Source of the DNA: Spirochaetaceae bacterium
GTDB taxonomy: Bacteria > Spirochaetota > Spirochaetia > Treponematales > Breznakiellaceae
Assembly (NCBI GenBank): GCA_031275595.1
Contig: JAISOO010000147.1
Location: forward strand, 1 to 15,026
Direction of reading: 5' to 3'
DNA: 15,026 bases
The translations under genes and the position numbers were made by a program. The notes under the pieces are model-generated. The model saw only the letters and a list, made by a program, of their open reading frames with translations, did no database searches and was not told where the DNA came from. Shown in pieces: positions 1-7,808 of this stretch (position 1 is its first letter; the number at the start of each line of letters is the position of its first letter).

Positions 1-888
1 CGGGAACTCCTCGTGGACCTGGAACGGCGTATCATTGGCCGGGCGGTAAAACAGATGAGTGCCCTGGTTTTATCCTTTAGAAATCCCCCGGAATTGCTTT
101 TGCGCCTGGTCAGGGTTTATGAATACGGTGATATCAAAAGCGCCCTCAGCGCTATCGCCGGAAGGGAAGTAAAGGCCCCGGAATTTATCGGCCTGGGGGC
201 CTTGGGAACGGTAAATTTTAAGGCCTATCCGGATCTGGCGGCCATGGTCAAGGATACGGAATTCGCTTTTCTTTTGAATGAGGATATTCATGCCGATAGA
301 GACGGCATTCTTCTTCAGACCAAGCTGGATCGCCGCTATTATACCCTTCTGTGGAATTCTCTTTTTTTACTGCCGGAAAAAGACAGAACCGCCATAAAAA
401 AGATCCTGGCCGAGGAGATTTCTCTCAGAAACGCCTCTTGGGCATTACGGCTCAGGGTCTATTACGGTATGGCCCCGGAGGAGATAAAAAAAATACTTGT
501 TCCCGTCAGTATCGAAAAAAAATATATTCCTTCGGATGATTCTTCCGCCGCGGATGGAACCTTGGCGGAGGACGCGGCGGCCTCCTTATCCATGGCCCTG
601 GACAGCCGGTCGGACTGGGAAAAATGGAACCGGGTGGAGTTTCTCAATCCCGAAAAATCCGGGGAGCCCTGGAATGTCGATCCCCGGTATTTTCAAAACG
701 CCGCCTCCCAACATCTGTACCGTCTGGCCAGGCAGCTCTTTCGCCGGAACCCCTTTTCCATAGATACCGTTTCCTGTTTTATTAAACTCAAGCAGTTTGA
801 AGAGGACCTTTTAACCAGTGTTGCCGAAGGTCTCGGCCTGGGTTTATCCGCCAAAGATGTCTTCGCCATGCTGGAGGTAGAACCGTGA
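1..888 (+). CDS. atpC: V-type ATP synthase subunit C (AC39/d-like), 5' partial
   Basis: This is the subunit that joins the central stalk to the membrane proteolipid ring in V/A-type ATPases. The frame is open from base 1 (first codons R-E-L-L-V-D-L-E-R-R), so the gene very likely starts upstream. The GTG at 13 is only the first internal start-like codon. The visible 295 residues are shorter than the usual family length of roughly 330-350. Family features are the middle block LDRRYYTLLWNSLFLLPEKD followed by a helix-rich segment ending GMAPEEIKKILVP, and the C-terminal block with IKLKQFEEDLL and GLSAKDVFAML. This pattern of repeated helical segments is typical of the AC39 fold. The stop TGA overlaps the GTG start of subunit I by 4 bases, so the two are probably translationally coupled. 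Assignment rests on remembered family patterns and position beside subunit I. Confidence 0.85.
   Translation, partial: RELLVDLERRIIGRAVKQMSALVLSFRNPPELLLRLVRVYEYGDIKSALSAIAGREVKAPEFIGLGALGTVNFKAYPDLAAMVKDTEFAFLLNEDIHADRDGILLQTKLDRRYYTLLWNSLFLLPEKDRTAIKKILAEEISLRNASWALRLRVYYGMAPEEIKKILVPVSIEKKYIPSDDSSAADGTLAEDAAASLSMALDSRSDWEKWNRVEFLNPEKSGEPWNVDPRYFQNAASQHLYRLARQLFRRNPFSIDTVSCFIKLKQFEEDLLTSVAEGLGLGLSAKDVFAMLEVEP
873..877 (+). promoter_or_regulatory. Ribosome binding site for atpI
   Basis: GGAGG lies inside the 3' end of the subunit C gene, 7 bases before GTG 885. It favours that start over ATG 903. Confidence 0.7.
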
Positions 889-2948
889 TACGCCCCAGGA
901 AGATGAAACAGATTGAGCTCACCGTTTTAAGCCGGGATGTGGATCAGGTGATAGAATTTTTAGGCCGCCGGGCGCTTTTGCACCTTTCCGAAGATGAGGA
1001 GGTCGGGGGTATTGTCCATGCCCTGGATACCGCGGATTACCGGCATATCCTGGAAAATCTGGAAAGAATACGAAACGGGGCCGCTTATCTGGGGATTGAA
1101 CTTCCCGAAGAACCTGAAGAGTCCAGCCGCCTTCCCGGGGAAGCGGAGGAGGCCCTTACCGATAAAATTATCACCGCCATAGGGATCTTGACCAGCCGGG
1201 AAAATACGGAAAAGGGGGAAAAAAGAAAGGTTGAGGAAGCCCTGAATGAAGCCAAAGCTTTTGCCAACCTGAACGCCCCCTTCTCCGATTTGGATCAGCT
1301 TTCCTATTTGACCCTCCGGGTCGGACGGCTGGATCCTAAAAGACAAAATGAATTGCGGGAAAACCTATCGGACCGGGCAGTGATTATCCCCCTGGGACAA
1401 GGGCCCTCGGGCGAAGGCGGGGACCGGGTCTTGGCCGCGGCATCCCGGAAGGGCCGGTTTGCTCTGGATTCAGAGTTAAAAAGACTGTCCTTTGTTCCCA
1501 TTACCATCCCCGAAGGGTATAAGGGAGTTCCCGGAGAACTGCTTTCAGGCCTTGAAGCCCGGCTTGCGGGGGTAGAAAAGGAATTGGAGAAGATAAACGG
1601 CGAAAAGACCCAGATACGGCGCGAATACGGCGGTACCATCAGATCCCTCGCCGCGGCTTACCTCATGGCGTCCCTGGTGGAACAGCTCAAGGGCAAGTTA
1701 CGGAGTACCCGGAGTGTGTATATATTATCCGGCTGGGTCCCGTCGGATGCCGTCCCAAGCCTGGTGGATGGTCTGGAAAAATGTACCCAAGGAAGGGTCG
1801 CTATCCGGACCTTTAATCCCGATGAGGTGGAGGAAGTAAAGGAAGGTAAAACCAAGGTTCCTGTTTCCCTGGACCATGGTTCCTTTGTCAAGGGTTTTGA
1901 AGGGGTGGTTTTTTCCTATGGAGCCCCCCTCTATGGGACTATAGATCCTACCCCCTTTGTGGCCTTCTTTTTTACGATCCTCTTTGGTATCATGTTTGGG
2001 GATTTGGGCCAGGGCCTGGTCCTCCTCTTTTTAGGTATGCTAACCGGAAGGAGGGGGCTTAAGATTCTCCAGGGAGGCCGGAGGTATTCTGTCCCCCTGA
2101 TCGCCGTGGGAATCAGTTCCATGGTTATGGGTTTTTTAAACGGCGCGGTGTTTACCAATGAGGAACTCCTCATCGCTCCCACCAAGGCGGTGACGGGTTT
2201 TTTTATGAACCTCTTTGGTCTGACCGGGGGGCCTCCTGAACGGATCCTTCAGCTTATGCCTGAAAAGGGCAGTATAGAAAAGCTCTTTTATTTTTTTGGA
2301 TTCACCATCGCCGTGGGGGTTGTTCTTAATTCCGTGGGTTTGTTGGTTAATATTGTCAACCAGTGTACCCTTAAAAAATATGAAAAAGCCTTTTTTTCAA
2401 AAACCGGTGTAGCGGGGATTTTGCTTTTTTGGTATGCCCTTTTTATCGCCGTAAAGATCCTGGTGGGGGGACGTTTTATCTGGTTGGACCTTGGGGGTTT
2501 GATGCTGCCCGCTTTTTGTATCTTTTTTGGCCCGGTTATTTGGCGGATCATATCCGGAAAACGACCGGTCCTGGAGCAGGGGCTGATGGTTTTTATTATG
2601 GAAGGGTTTGTGGAAATCCTGGAAACCGCGTCGACCTATATCTCCAATACGGTCAGTTTTCTCCGGGTCGGGGCCTTCGCCCTATCCCATGCGGTACTTT
2701 CTTTTATCGTATTTACCCTTTCCGGAATGGTAGCCCACCTTGCCGGGGGACCGGTATTTTCGGTGATTATCATGATCTTTGGAAATGCCGTGATAATCCT
2801 GCTTGAAGGGATGATCGTAGCCATTCAGGTGGTGCGTCTGCAATATTATGAATTTTTCAGCAAATTTTTTACCGAAACCGGGGTAGAATTCTCCCCCTTC
2901 CGGTTTCGCCGGGAGGCTGTTGCGGGCAAGGTCAGGAATTCCGAGTAA
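885..2948 (+). CDS. atpI: V-type ATP synthase subunit I (a subunit, membrane stator)
   Basis: 687 residues, normal for subunit I. The N-terminal half (about 1-330) is soluble, charged and partly coiled-coil (stretch around GLEARLAGVEKELEKINGEK). The C-terminal half (about 340-670) carries seven or eight hydrophobic membrane segments. The signature FLRVGAFALSHA contains Arg594, matching the essential arginine that faces the proteolipid carboxylate during ion translocation. The C-terminus (LQYYEFFSKFFTETGVEFSP) is also a family hallmark. The GTG start at 885 is chosen because GGAGG at 873-877 lies 7 bases upstream; an ATG at 903 is a weaker alternative. It follows subunit C with a 4-base overlap, but is separated from subunit K by about 240 bases of repeat-rich sequence, the only large gap in the ATPase part of the operon. 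Confidence 0.96.
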   Translation: MIRPRKMKQIELTVLSRDVDQVIEFLGRRALLHLSEDEEVGGIVHALDTADYRHILENLERIRNGAAYLGIELPEEPEESSRLPGEAEEALTDKIITAIGILTSRENTEKGEKRKVEEALNEAKAFANLNAPFSDLDQLSYLTLRVGRLDPKRQNELRENLSDRAVIIPLGQGPSGEGGDRVLAAASRKGRFALDSELKRLSFVPITIPEGYKGVPGELLSGLEARLAGVEKELEKINGEKTQIRREYGGTIRSLAAAYLMASLVEQLKGKLRSTRSVYILSGWVPSDAVPSLVDGLEKCTQGRVAIRTFNPDEVEEVKEGKTKVPVSLDHGSFVKGFEGVVFSYGAPLYGTIDPTPFVAFFFTILFGIMFGDLGQGLVLLFLGMLTGRRGLKILQGGRRYSVPLIAVGISSMVMGFLNGAVFTNEELLIAPTKAVTGFFMNLFGLTGGPPERILQLMPEKGSIEKLFYFFGFTIAVGVVLNSVGLLVNIVNQCTLKKYEKAFFSKTGVAGILLFWYALFIAVKILVGGRFIWLDLGGLMLPAFCIFFGPVIWRIISGKRPVLEQGLMVFIMEGFVEILETASTYISNTVSFLRVGAFALSHAVLSFIVFTLSGMVAHLAGGPVFSVIIMIFGNAVIILLEGMIVAIQVVRLQYYEFFSKFFTETGVEFSPFRFRREAVAGKVRNSE

Positions 2949-2990
2949 GAAGGGTTTTTCAGGATGTCATATTTTAGAAAAAGTAATCTT

Positions 2991-3090
2991 ATTTTGGGAA
3001 AGCAACCTTGGATTTATGGGAAAAAACGGGCTTCAGACCGTTTTTTCAAGAGCCTTCCACAAAACCAACCGGGTTTTGGGAAAGGCTCAA
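2991..3090 (+). repeat. Dispersed structured repeat, copy A, unit 1
   Basis: This stretch is about 90% identical by eye to the reverse complement of 12603-12718, including 34 identical bases at the left end. It holds a linker (AACCTTGGATTTATGGG at 3004-3020), a 26-base hairpin (3021-3046) and a 39-base hairpin (3050-3088) with an AACC loop. Copy B has a further hairpin at the outer end that is eroded here: only its one arm (TTTTGGGAAAGC, ending at 3002) is preserved. The copy lies between subunits I and K in an otherwise tight operon. Two stem pairs differ from copy B on both arms, so pairing is kept. No coding frame fits. It could be a REP- or MITE-like element or a structured RNA segment. 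Confidence 0.8.
3021..3046 (+). terminator. Terminator-like hairpin between atpI and atpK
   Basis: Nine paired bases (AAAAAACGG with CCGTTTTTT) around an 8-base loop, ending in six T, have intrinsic-terminator form and could work on either strand. Because it sits inside an operon it may be a partial attenuator or an mRNA 3'-end stabiliser rather than a full stop. The stem has only three G-C pairs, so efficiency is uncertain. Confidence 0.35.
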
Positions 3091-3098
3091 ATTTAAGG

Positions 3099-3167
3099 AA
3101 AAATCAGTCTTTTGGCTGTTTTTTAAGTCTTTTTTAAAACCGATCAAGTTTTGAAAAGGGAAGGCTC
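3099..3167 (+). repeat. Degenerate tandem second unit of copy A
   Basis: A second, diverged set of the same two hairpins follows unit 1 at an offset of 78 bases. The 26-base hairpin at 3099-3124 has TCAG facing CTG flanked by A and T runs. A 40-base imperfect hairpin (3128-3167) keeps the inner AAAACC/AAGTTTT arms around a GATC loop. Both units end with GGCTCAA followed by an ATTT-rich stretch and AGG or GAGG. The ribosome binding site of subunit K begins just after this unit. The arms are much less perfect than in unit 1. Confidence 0.6.
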
Positions 3168-3175
3168 AAGATTTT

Positions 3176-3181
3176 GAGGAG
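3176..3181 (+). promoter_or_regulatory. Ribosome binding site for atpK
   Basis: GAGGAG is 7 bases before ATG 3189 and 4 before ATG 3186. The spacing favours 3189, and it rules out the in-frame TTG at 3174, which overlaps the site. Confidence 0.75.
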
Positions 3182-3188
3182 TTATATG

Positions 3189-3515
3189 ATGAAACGTTTG
3201 GTTATCCTTTTTGTCCTGGTTCTCTGCGTTCTTTCAGGCACCGTAGGTTTTGCCCAGGAACTTCAGGACGCCGCCGAAGCGGTATCCGAAGTCCAAGGGG
3301 GGAATACTTCGGTGTGGAAGTATTTTGCCGCGGCCCTGGCCGTTGGGATCTCCTGTATCGCCGGGGGAGTTGCGGTGGGGCAGATTGGGTCGGCGGCCAT
3401 GGGGGCCATGAGCGAAAATCCGGAACTTTCCGGAAAGGCCCTGCCCTATGCGGGGCTTGCCGAGGGGATATGTCTCTGGGGATTTCTGGTAGCCCTCCTG
3501 ATTATGATATTTTAG
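3189..3515 (+). CDS. atpK: V-type ATP synthase subunit K (proteolipid ring subunit)
   Basis: 108 residues from ATG 3189 (an adjacent ATG at 3186 would add one Met). The protein forms the rotating membrane ring. Residues 1-22 look like a cleavable signal peptide: MKR, a run of hydrophobic residues, then a GFA/QE junction. A short polar stretch (about 23-40) follows. Two membrane helices (about 43-66 and 83-107) are joined by the polar loop MSENPELSGK. Glu92 in LAEGICLWG is the expected ion-binding carboxylate. Gln65 on the first helix sits where polar ligands occur in Na+-type rings, but Na+ use cannot be decided from this alone. This is a single-hairpin c subunit, not the duplicated four-helix type. 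The gene is preceded by structured repeats and followed after 6 bases by subunit F. Confidence 0.93.
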   Translation: MKRLVILFVLVLCVLSGTVGFAQELQDAAEAVSEVQGGNTSVWKYFAAALAVGISCIAGGVAVGQIGSAAMGAMSENPELSGKALPYAGLAEGICLWGFLVALLIMIF

Positions 3516-3521
3516 AAACCG

Positions 3522-3863
3522 GTGGATTATTTTTTTATTGGGGATGAGGAGCTGGTAACCGCCTTTCGGTTTGTTGGTATAGGCGGAGAAGCCGTTGCCG
3601 ATGCCCATCATGCCCGTTCGGTTTTTTTAAAGATAACCCAGGGCTGGGATGAAACCGCCGGAACGGTACTCCCCAATTCCGAAAGCTGCCGGGTGTTGAT
3701 CATGACCGAAGAAACCGCGGATTGGCTGGGGGATGAACTGACCCAATGGCAGCTTTCCGGCCGTTATCCCCTGGTGGTGGAGATCCCCGGTACCCTGGGA
3801 AAATTGGAGGGCCGGAAAACCCTGGTGGATTCCATCCGGGAAGCCATAGGGATACGGGTTTAG
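3522..3863 (+). CDS. atpF: V-type ATP synthase subunit F
   Basis: 113 residues, typical for the small F (G in Enterococcus naming) subunit, which binds the central stalk and helps control rotation. The start pattern DYFFIGDEELVTAFRFVGI matches the family opening, where a short beta strand leads into D-x-x-x-x-x-G-F/x-x-x-G. It is followed by a Rossmann-like alpha/beta arrangement and the strand CRVLIMTEETAD. GTG at 3522 is used as start. It is 6 bases after the subunit K stop with no strong ribosome binding site, which suggests coupling to K translation. The stop at 3863 lies 8 bases before subunit E. Confidence 0.88.
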   Translation: MDYFFIGDEELVTAFRFVGIGGEAVADAHHARSVFLKITQGWDETAGTVLPNSESCRVLIMTEETADWLGDELTQWQLSGRYPLVVEIPGTLGKLEGRKTLVDSIREAIGIRV

Positions 3864-3871
3864 GGATTGTT

Positions 3872-4507
3872 ATGGAAGAACTGCGCTCAACAGACATACT
3901 GGACCGGGAGATCCTGGAGGATGCCCGAAGAAAGGCCTATCGCATCCTCAAGACTGCGGATGATACGGTAAAATCCGCCGAAGAACTTTGGAAAAAGAAA
4001 ACCGAAGACGCCCTGGCCGATATAGGCCGGCGGTATGAACGCCGGGAAGAACAAACCCGGGGGGAAATTATGGCCCGGCTTCCTTTGGACAAACGGAGAA
4101 TCAGATCCGAAAAGGTGGAATCCTTCCTGCAATCCGCCATGGAGGGATACCTCACGGGTCTCTCCCGGGAAAGGATCCTTTCCCTTTTAGAAGGGGAACT
4201 GGTGAAACGGTTTCGGGAATGTCCTGAACTCAAAGACCTGCGGCAAGGGGAGTTTCCGGTTATCTATCGGGGACTTACCCGGGAAGATGCCCGGGGACTT
4301 GTCCAGCGGTTGTTTCCCCAGGGGGCCTGGATATTAAAACAGGCGGAACCCGGTTTCAGATTGCCCGGGACCTTTCCTGCCTTGGCCGCCGACACACCGG
4401 CGGTGCGGATCATTGCCTCAATCGATGGGCTTGCCCAGGAATTGCTTGCGGACAAGCGGGCCGAACTGGTTGCGGCGCTTTTGGGGGAGGGTTTTTTGGG
4501 TGATTGA
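3872..4507 (+). CDS. atpE: V-type ATP synthase subunit E (peripheral stalk)
   Basis: 211 residues. Residues about 8-105 form a long charged alpha-helix rich in Arg, Lys and Glu (stretches such as [20 protein letters not shown] and [13 protein letters not shown]), as expected for the stalk helix that normally pairs with subunit G/H. The C-terminal half is a mixed alpha/beta head ending [23 protein letters not shown], a strongly family-like end. ATG 3872 is preceded by TAGGGA 5 bases upstream. An upstream extension of the open frame to 3746 only reads through subunit F in another frame. The last 8 bases overlap the GTG start of subunit A. No gene for the partner stalk subunit G/H is visible in the window. 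Confidence 0.9.
   Translation: MEELRSTDILDREILEDARRKAYRILKTADDTVKSAEELWKKKTEDALADIGRRYERREEQTRGEIMARLPLDKRRIRSEKVESFLQSAMEGYLTGLSRERILSLLEGELVKRFRECPELKDLRQGEFPVIYRGLTREDARGLVQRLFPQGAWILKQAEPGFRLPGTFPALAADTPAVRIIASIDGLAQELLADKRAELVAALLGEGFLGD
4483..4490 (+). promoter_or_regulatory. Ribosome binding site for atpA
   Basis: GGGGGAGG within the end of subunit E lies 9 bases before GTG 4500. It supports that start over the in-frame ATG at 4413, which would read through atpE. Confidence 0.7.
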
Positions 4508-6290
4508 AGGTAAGGTCAGGAGAATTTCCGGCCCCATTATCCGTGCCGCGGGGCTCGGCAAGGCGGGACTTTTTGATGTGGTTGAGGTGGGGGAAAAACG
4601 GATCATCGGGGAGATAGTCCGCCTTGAACAGGACGAGGCGGTGATCCAGGTATACGAGGATGATACGGGCCTCAAAATCGGCGCTTCAGCCATATCTACC
4701 GGCAGGCCCCTTTCGGTACTCCTCGGACCCGGGCTTATCGGCACTATCTATGACGGGATCCAGCGTCCCCTGGAGATCCTCTTTAAGCAAAACGGTCCCT
4801 TTATGGCATCGGGCAGCCGGGGAAATCCCCTGGATCCCGCCAAATCCTGGACCTTTGTTCCCGATCCGGAAATCACCGCCCGGTTAGCCGCGGGGACCGA
4901 AGTGAGGGCCCTGCCGGGCTTAACCCTGGGAACGGTGAAGGAAACGGAAAGCATCACCTGTAAAATCATGATCCCCCCCGCTATCCGGGGATACCGGCTT
5001 ACGGAGCTCATCCCCTTCGGGGACTACCCTTCGGATACGGTGGTAGCCCGAACCGATGCGGGGGAGGCCGTTCCCCTGGCCCAATGGTGGCCGGTACGGA
5101 TCCCCCGGCCCAGCGCGGAACGGCTTGCCCCGGATCAGCCCCTGATCACCGGAGAACGGGTTATCGACGTGTTTTTTCCCCTCTCCAAAGGGGGCACCGC
5201 GGCCATACCCGGAGGCTTCGGAACCGGTAAAACCATGACCCAGCACGCTATCGCCAAATGGTGTGACGCGGATGTGATCATCTACATCGGCTGCGGGGAG
5301 CGGGGCAACGAAATGACCGATGTTCTCACCGATTTCCCCAAACTGACCGATCCCCGTACCGGAAGATCTCTCATGGAGCGGACCATCCTTATCGCCAACA
5401 CCTCCAATATGCCTGTGGCGGCCCGGGAAGTATCCATCTATACCGGGGTTACCCTGGCTGAATTCTACCGGGACATGGGTTATCATGTGGCGATCATGGC
5501 GGATTCTACCAGCCGTTGGGCTGAGGCCCTCCGGGAACTTTCAGGCCGTATGGAGGAAATGCCCGCCGAAGAGGGATTTCCCGCCTATCTTCCCACCAGG
5601 CTCGCGGAATTTTACGAACGGGCCGGCCGGGTCCGTACCTGCGGGGGAACCGAAGGGTCTATTTCCATCATCGGAGCGGTTTCTCCCCCGGGAGGGGATT
5701 TTTCCGAGCCCGTTACCCAGCATACCAAACGGTTCATCCGTTGTTTTTGGGCTCTGGACCGGGAACTGGCGAATGCTCGGCATTACCCCGCCATCAGTTG
5801 GATAGACAGTTATTCCGAATATGCCGGAGAAGTGGAGCCCTGGTGGGAAAAAGTGAACCCCCAGTGGGCCCCGGTACGCCAGGAAGCCCTGGACCTTCTT
5901 AAAAAAGAACAGCGTCTGGCGGAAATCGTCCGGCTCATCGGTCCCGACGCCCTCCCGGATGATCAACGCCTCATCCTCCTCGCGGCGGATATTATCAAAA
6001 ACGGTTTTCTCCAGCAAAATTCCTTTGACGAAGTGGATATGTACTGTATTCCCGCCAAACAGATACGGCTTCTGGAACTCATTATGGAATTTTATCAACG
6101 GTCTCAGGCCTGTATTAAATTAGGGGCGCCCCTGTATAAGATCAATGCCCTTCCCATTCGGGAGCGGCTTTCTCGGCTGAAAAGTGAGGTGAAAAACGAC
6201 GATCCCGAGGGGCTGTTAAGTTTTGAACGGGAAATGCGGGCGTCTTTGGAAGAACTGGAACGGGGTTACCGCAACCGGGATATGCTATGA
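4500..6290 (+). CDS. atpA: V-type ATP synthase catalytic subunit A
   Basis: 596 residues, the normal length for the catalytic nucleotide-binding subunit. The N-terminal beta barrel begins [18 protein letters not shown]. The large non-homologous insert of A subunits occupies roughly residues 110-190. The P-loop is GGFGTGKT at residues 238-245, with Lys244 and Thr245 for phosphate and Mg. [10 protein letters not shown] carries the catalytic glutamate. [13 protein letters not shown] is the Walker B region, and [20 protein letters not shown] is also diagnostic. The second P-loop residue is Gly where many A subunits have Pro; the GxxGxGKT core is intact, so activity is expected. It overlaps subunit E by 8 bases and is 37 bases upstream of subunit B. 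In the cell it pairs with B to form the hexameric head. Confidence 0.97.
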   Translation: MIEGKVRRISGPIIRAAGLGKAGLFDVVEVGEKRIIGEIVRLEQDEAVIQVYEDDTGLKIGASAISTGRPLSVLLGPGLIGTIYDGIQRPLEILFKQNGPFMASGSRGNPLDPAKSWTFVPDPEITARLAAGTEVRALPGLTLGTVKETESITCKIMIPPAIRGYRLTELIPFGDYPSDTVVARTDAGEAVPLAQWWPVRIPRPSAERLAPDQPLITGERVIDVFFPLSKGGTAAIPGGFGTGKTMTQHAIAKWCDADVIIYIGCGERGNEMTDVLTDFPKLTDPRTGRSLMERTILIANTSNMPVAAREVSIYTGVTLAEFYRDMGYHVAIMADSTSRWAEALRELSGRMEEMPAEEGFPAYLPTRLAEFYERAGRVRTCGGTEGSISIIGAVSPPGGDFSEPVTQHTKRFIRCFWALDRELANARHYPAISWIDSYSEYAGEVEPWWEKVNPQWAPVRQEALDLLKKEQRLAEIVRLIGPDALPDDQRLILLAADIIKNGFLQQNSFDEVDMYCIPAKQIRLLELIMEFYQRSQACIKLGAPLYKINALPIRERLSRLKSEVKNDDPEGLLSFEREMRASLEELERGYRNRDML

Positions 6291-6327
6291 TCGGTGTGGT
6301 TAAAAAAGGTTCCCCTGGAGGTCTTGT

Positions 6328-7740
6328 ATGAGGGGTATAGAATACCGGGGGCTTTCCCGGATTGAGGGTCCGGTGGTATTCACCAGCCGGGGCCGGAATG
6401 TGGGGTTCAACGAGGTTGTAGCGGTTTACGGCCGGGACGAAGAACGGCGTCTTGGCCGGGTGGTGGATATGAGCGAAGCCTGGGTCGCCATTCAGCTTTT
6501 TGGAAACAATACGGGCCTGTCCGCCGATGACAGCCGGGTGGAATTTCTGGGTAAACCCATGGAACTTCGGGTGGGTACCGGTCTTTTAGGCCGGATTTTT
6601 AACGGCCTGGGGGAACCCATAGACGGCTATGGGGATATTTTCTCTTCCATCACCATGGATGTAAACGGCCTTCCTATTAATCCCTATGCCCGGACCTATC
6701 CCCGGGATTTTATCCAGACCGGGATCTCCGCTATTGACGGGATGAATACGCTGATCCGGGGCCAGAAATTGCCGATCTTTTCCGGAAACGGCCTTCCCCA
6801 TAATCAGCTTGCCGCCCAGATCGTCCGCCAGGCGAAGATACTGAACGCCGGTGGGGAGGATCCGGAACCTTTTGTGGTGATCTTTTGCGCCATGGGGGTC
6901 AAGTACGATGCGGCCCGGTTTTTCCTGGACGGTTTTGAGCGGACCGGGGTTCTGACCAACGTGGTGGTTTTCCTTTCGCTGGCGGACGCCCCTTCCTTGG
7001 AACGGTTGGTGGCCCCCCGGTGCGCCCTGACTGCCGCGGAATACCTGGCTTATGAAAAAAATATGCACGTCCTGGTGGTGATGACCGATATGACCAACTA
7101 TTGCGAGGCGCTCCGGGAGGTTTCTTCCGTCCGGGGAGAGGTGCCCAGCCGTAAGGGTTATCCGGGGTACCTCTACTCCGATTTGGCAAGTCTCTATGAG
7201 CGGGCGGGAAAGATCAGCGGTTCCACGGGATCCATCACCCAGATTCCTATCCTCACCATGCCCAACGATGACATCAGCCACCCCATCCCGGATCTTTCCG
7301 GGTATATCACCGAAGGGCAGATCGTCCTGGACCGGGAGCTTACCCAGCGGGGGGTTTATCCCCCGGTGGCGGGACTCCCCAGCCTTTCCCGGCTCATGAA
7401 GGACGGTATAGGCCCCGGAATGACCCGGGAGGATCATAAGGATGTGTCGAGTCAGCTTTTCGCCGCTTATTCCCGGGTCAAGCAGGTGCGAAATTTGGCT
7501 TCCATTATTGGAGAGGAGGAACTTTCCGGAGGGGATAAACAATACCTCAAATTCGGCGAAAAAATGGAGCAAACCTTTCTTTCCCAAGGGGAATTTGAAA
7601 ATCGAAGCATTGAACGTACCCTGGATCTGGGCTGGAAGGTTCTTACGGAAATTCCCCGGGATGAATTGTTACGGATTAAGCGGGAATACATTGAAAAATA
7701 CCTGTTGCCCGCTCAGGCCGGGGGGACGGCGAAACCATAA
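6328..7740 (+). CDS. atpB: V-type ATP synthase subunit B (non-catalytic)
   Basis: 470 residues, normal for the B subunit that alternates with A in the head. The opening [17 protein letters not shown], the block [13 protein letters not shown] and the segment [20 protein letters not shown] are family signatures. In place of a P-loop there is [14 protein letters not shown], so the site is non-catalytic as expected. [16 protein letters not shown] and [20 protein letters not shown] match the conserved C-terminal half. ATG 6328 is preceded by GGAGG (6317-6321) at a spacing of 6. In most V-type operons the next gene encodes subunit D; here the next gene is a fumarase. Confidence 0.97.
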   Translation: MRGIEYRGLSRIEGPVVFTSRGRNVGFNEVVAVYGRDEERRLGRVVDMSEAWVAIQLFGNNTGLSADDSRVEFLGKPMELRVGTGLLGRIFNGLGEPIDGYGDIFSSITMDVNGLPINPYARTYPRDFIQTGISAIDGMNTLIRGQKLPIFSGNGLPHNQLAAQIVRQAKILNAGGEDPEPFVVIFCAMGVKYDAARFFLDGFERTGVLTNVVVFLSLADAPSLERLVAPRCALTAAEYLAYEKNMHVLVVMTDMTNYCEALREVSSVRGEVPSRKGYPGYLYSDLASLYERAGKISGSTGSITQIPILTMPNDDISHPIPDLSGYITEGQIVLDRELTQRGVYPPVAGLPSLSRLMKDGIGPGMTREDHKDVSSQLFAAYSRVKQVRNLASIIGEEELSGGDKQYLKFGEKMEQTFLSQGEFENRSIERTLDLGWKVLTEIPRDELLRIKREYIEKYLLPAQAGGTAKP

Positions 7741-7747
7741 AAAGGGA

Positions 7748-7766
7748 GCCGGATTCAAAATTCGGC
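7748..7766 (+). other. Short hairpin between atpB and fumA
   Basis: GCCGGATT pairs with AATTCGGC (8 pairs, one G-T) around a CAA loop, just after the atpB stop. There is no T-run immediately after it, so it is not a convincing terminator. It could trim or stabilise mRNA, or be chance. Confidence 0.3.
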
Positions 7767-7808
7767 GGTTTACGGATTTTGAAACGGTCTTGACGGGGGA
7801 AAAGTTAC

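Noticed and set aside
2991..3167. CRISPR-like array in the I-K spacer
   Set aside because: The repeated units are contiguous palindromes without unique spacers of even length, and no cas gene is present.
3174..3188. TTG at 3174 as the start of atpK
   Set aside because: It overlaps the ribosome binding site GAGGAG and would spoil the signal-peptide-like N-terminus; ATG 3189 or 3186 fits better.
3219..3230. Lipobox-like LVLC in the AtpK leader
   Set aside because: The residue before Cys is Leu rather than Gly, Ala or Ser, and a proteolipid ring subunit is not expected to be a lipoprotein of this type.
5211..5234. AtpA P-loop GGFGTGKT as a defective site
   Set aside because: It still fits GxxGxGKT with Lys and Thr in place; the Gly-for-Pro change is probably lineage-typical.
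6586..7587. Open frame on the minus strand opposite atpB (333 codons)
   Set aside because: It is a shadow of the conserved B subunit, with low-complexity composition and no recognisable motif.
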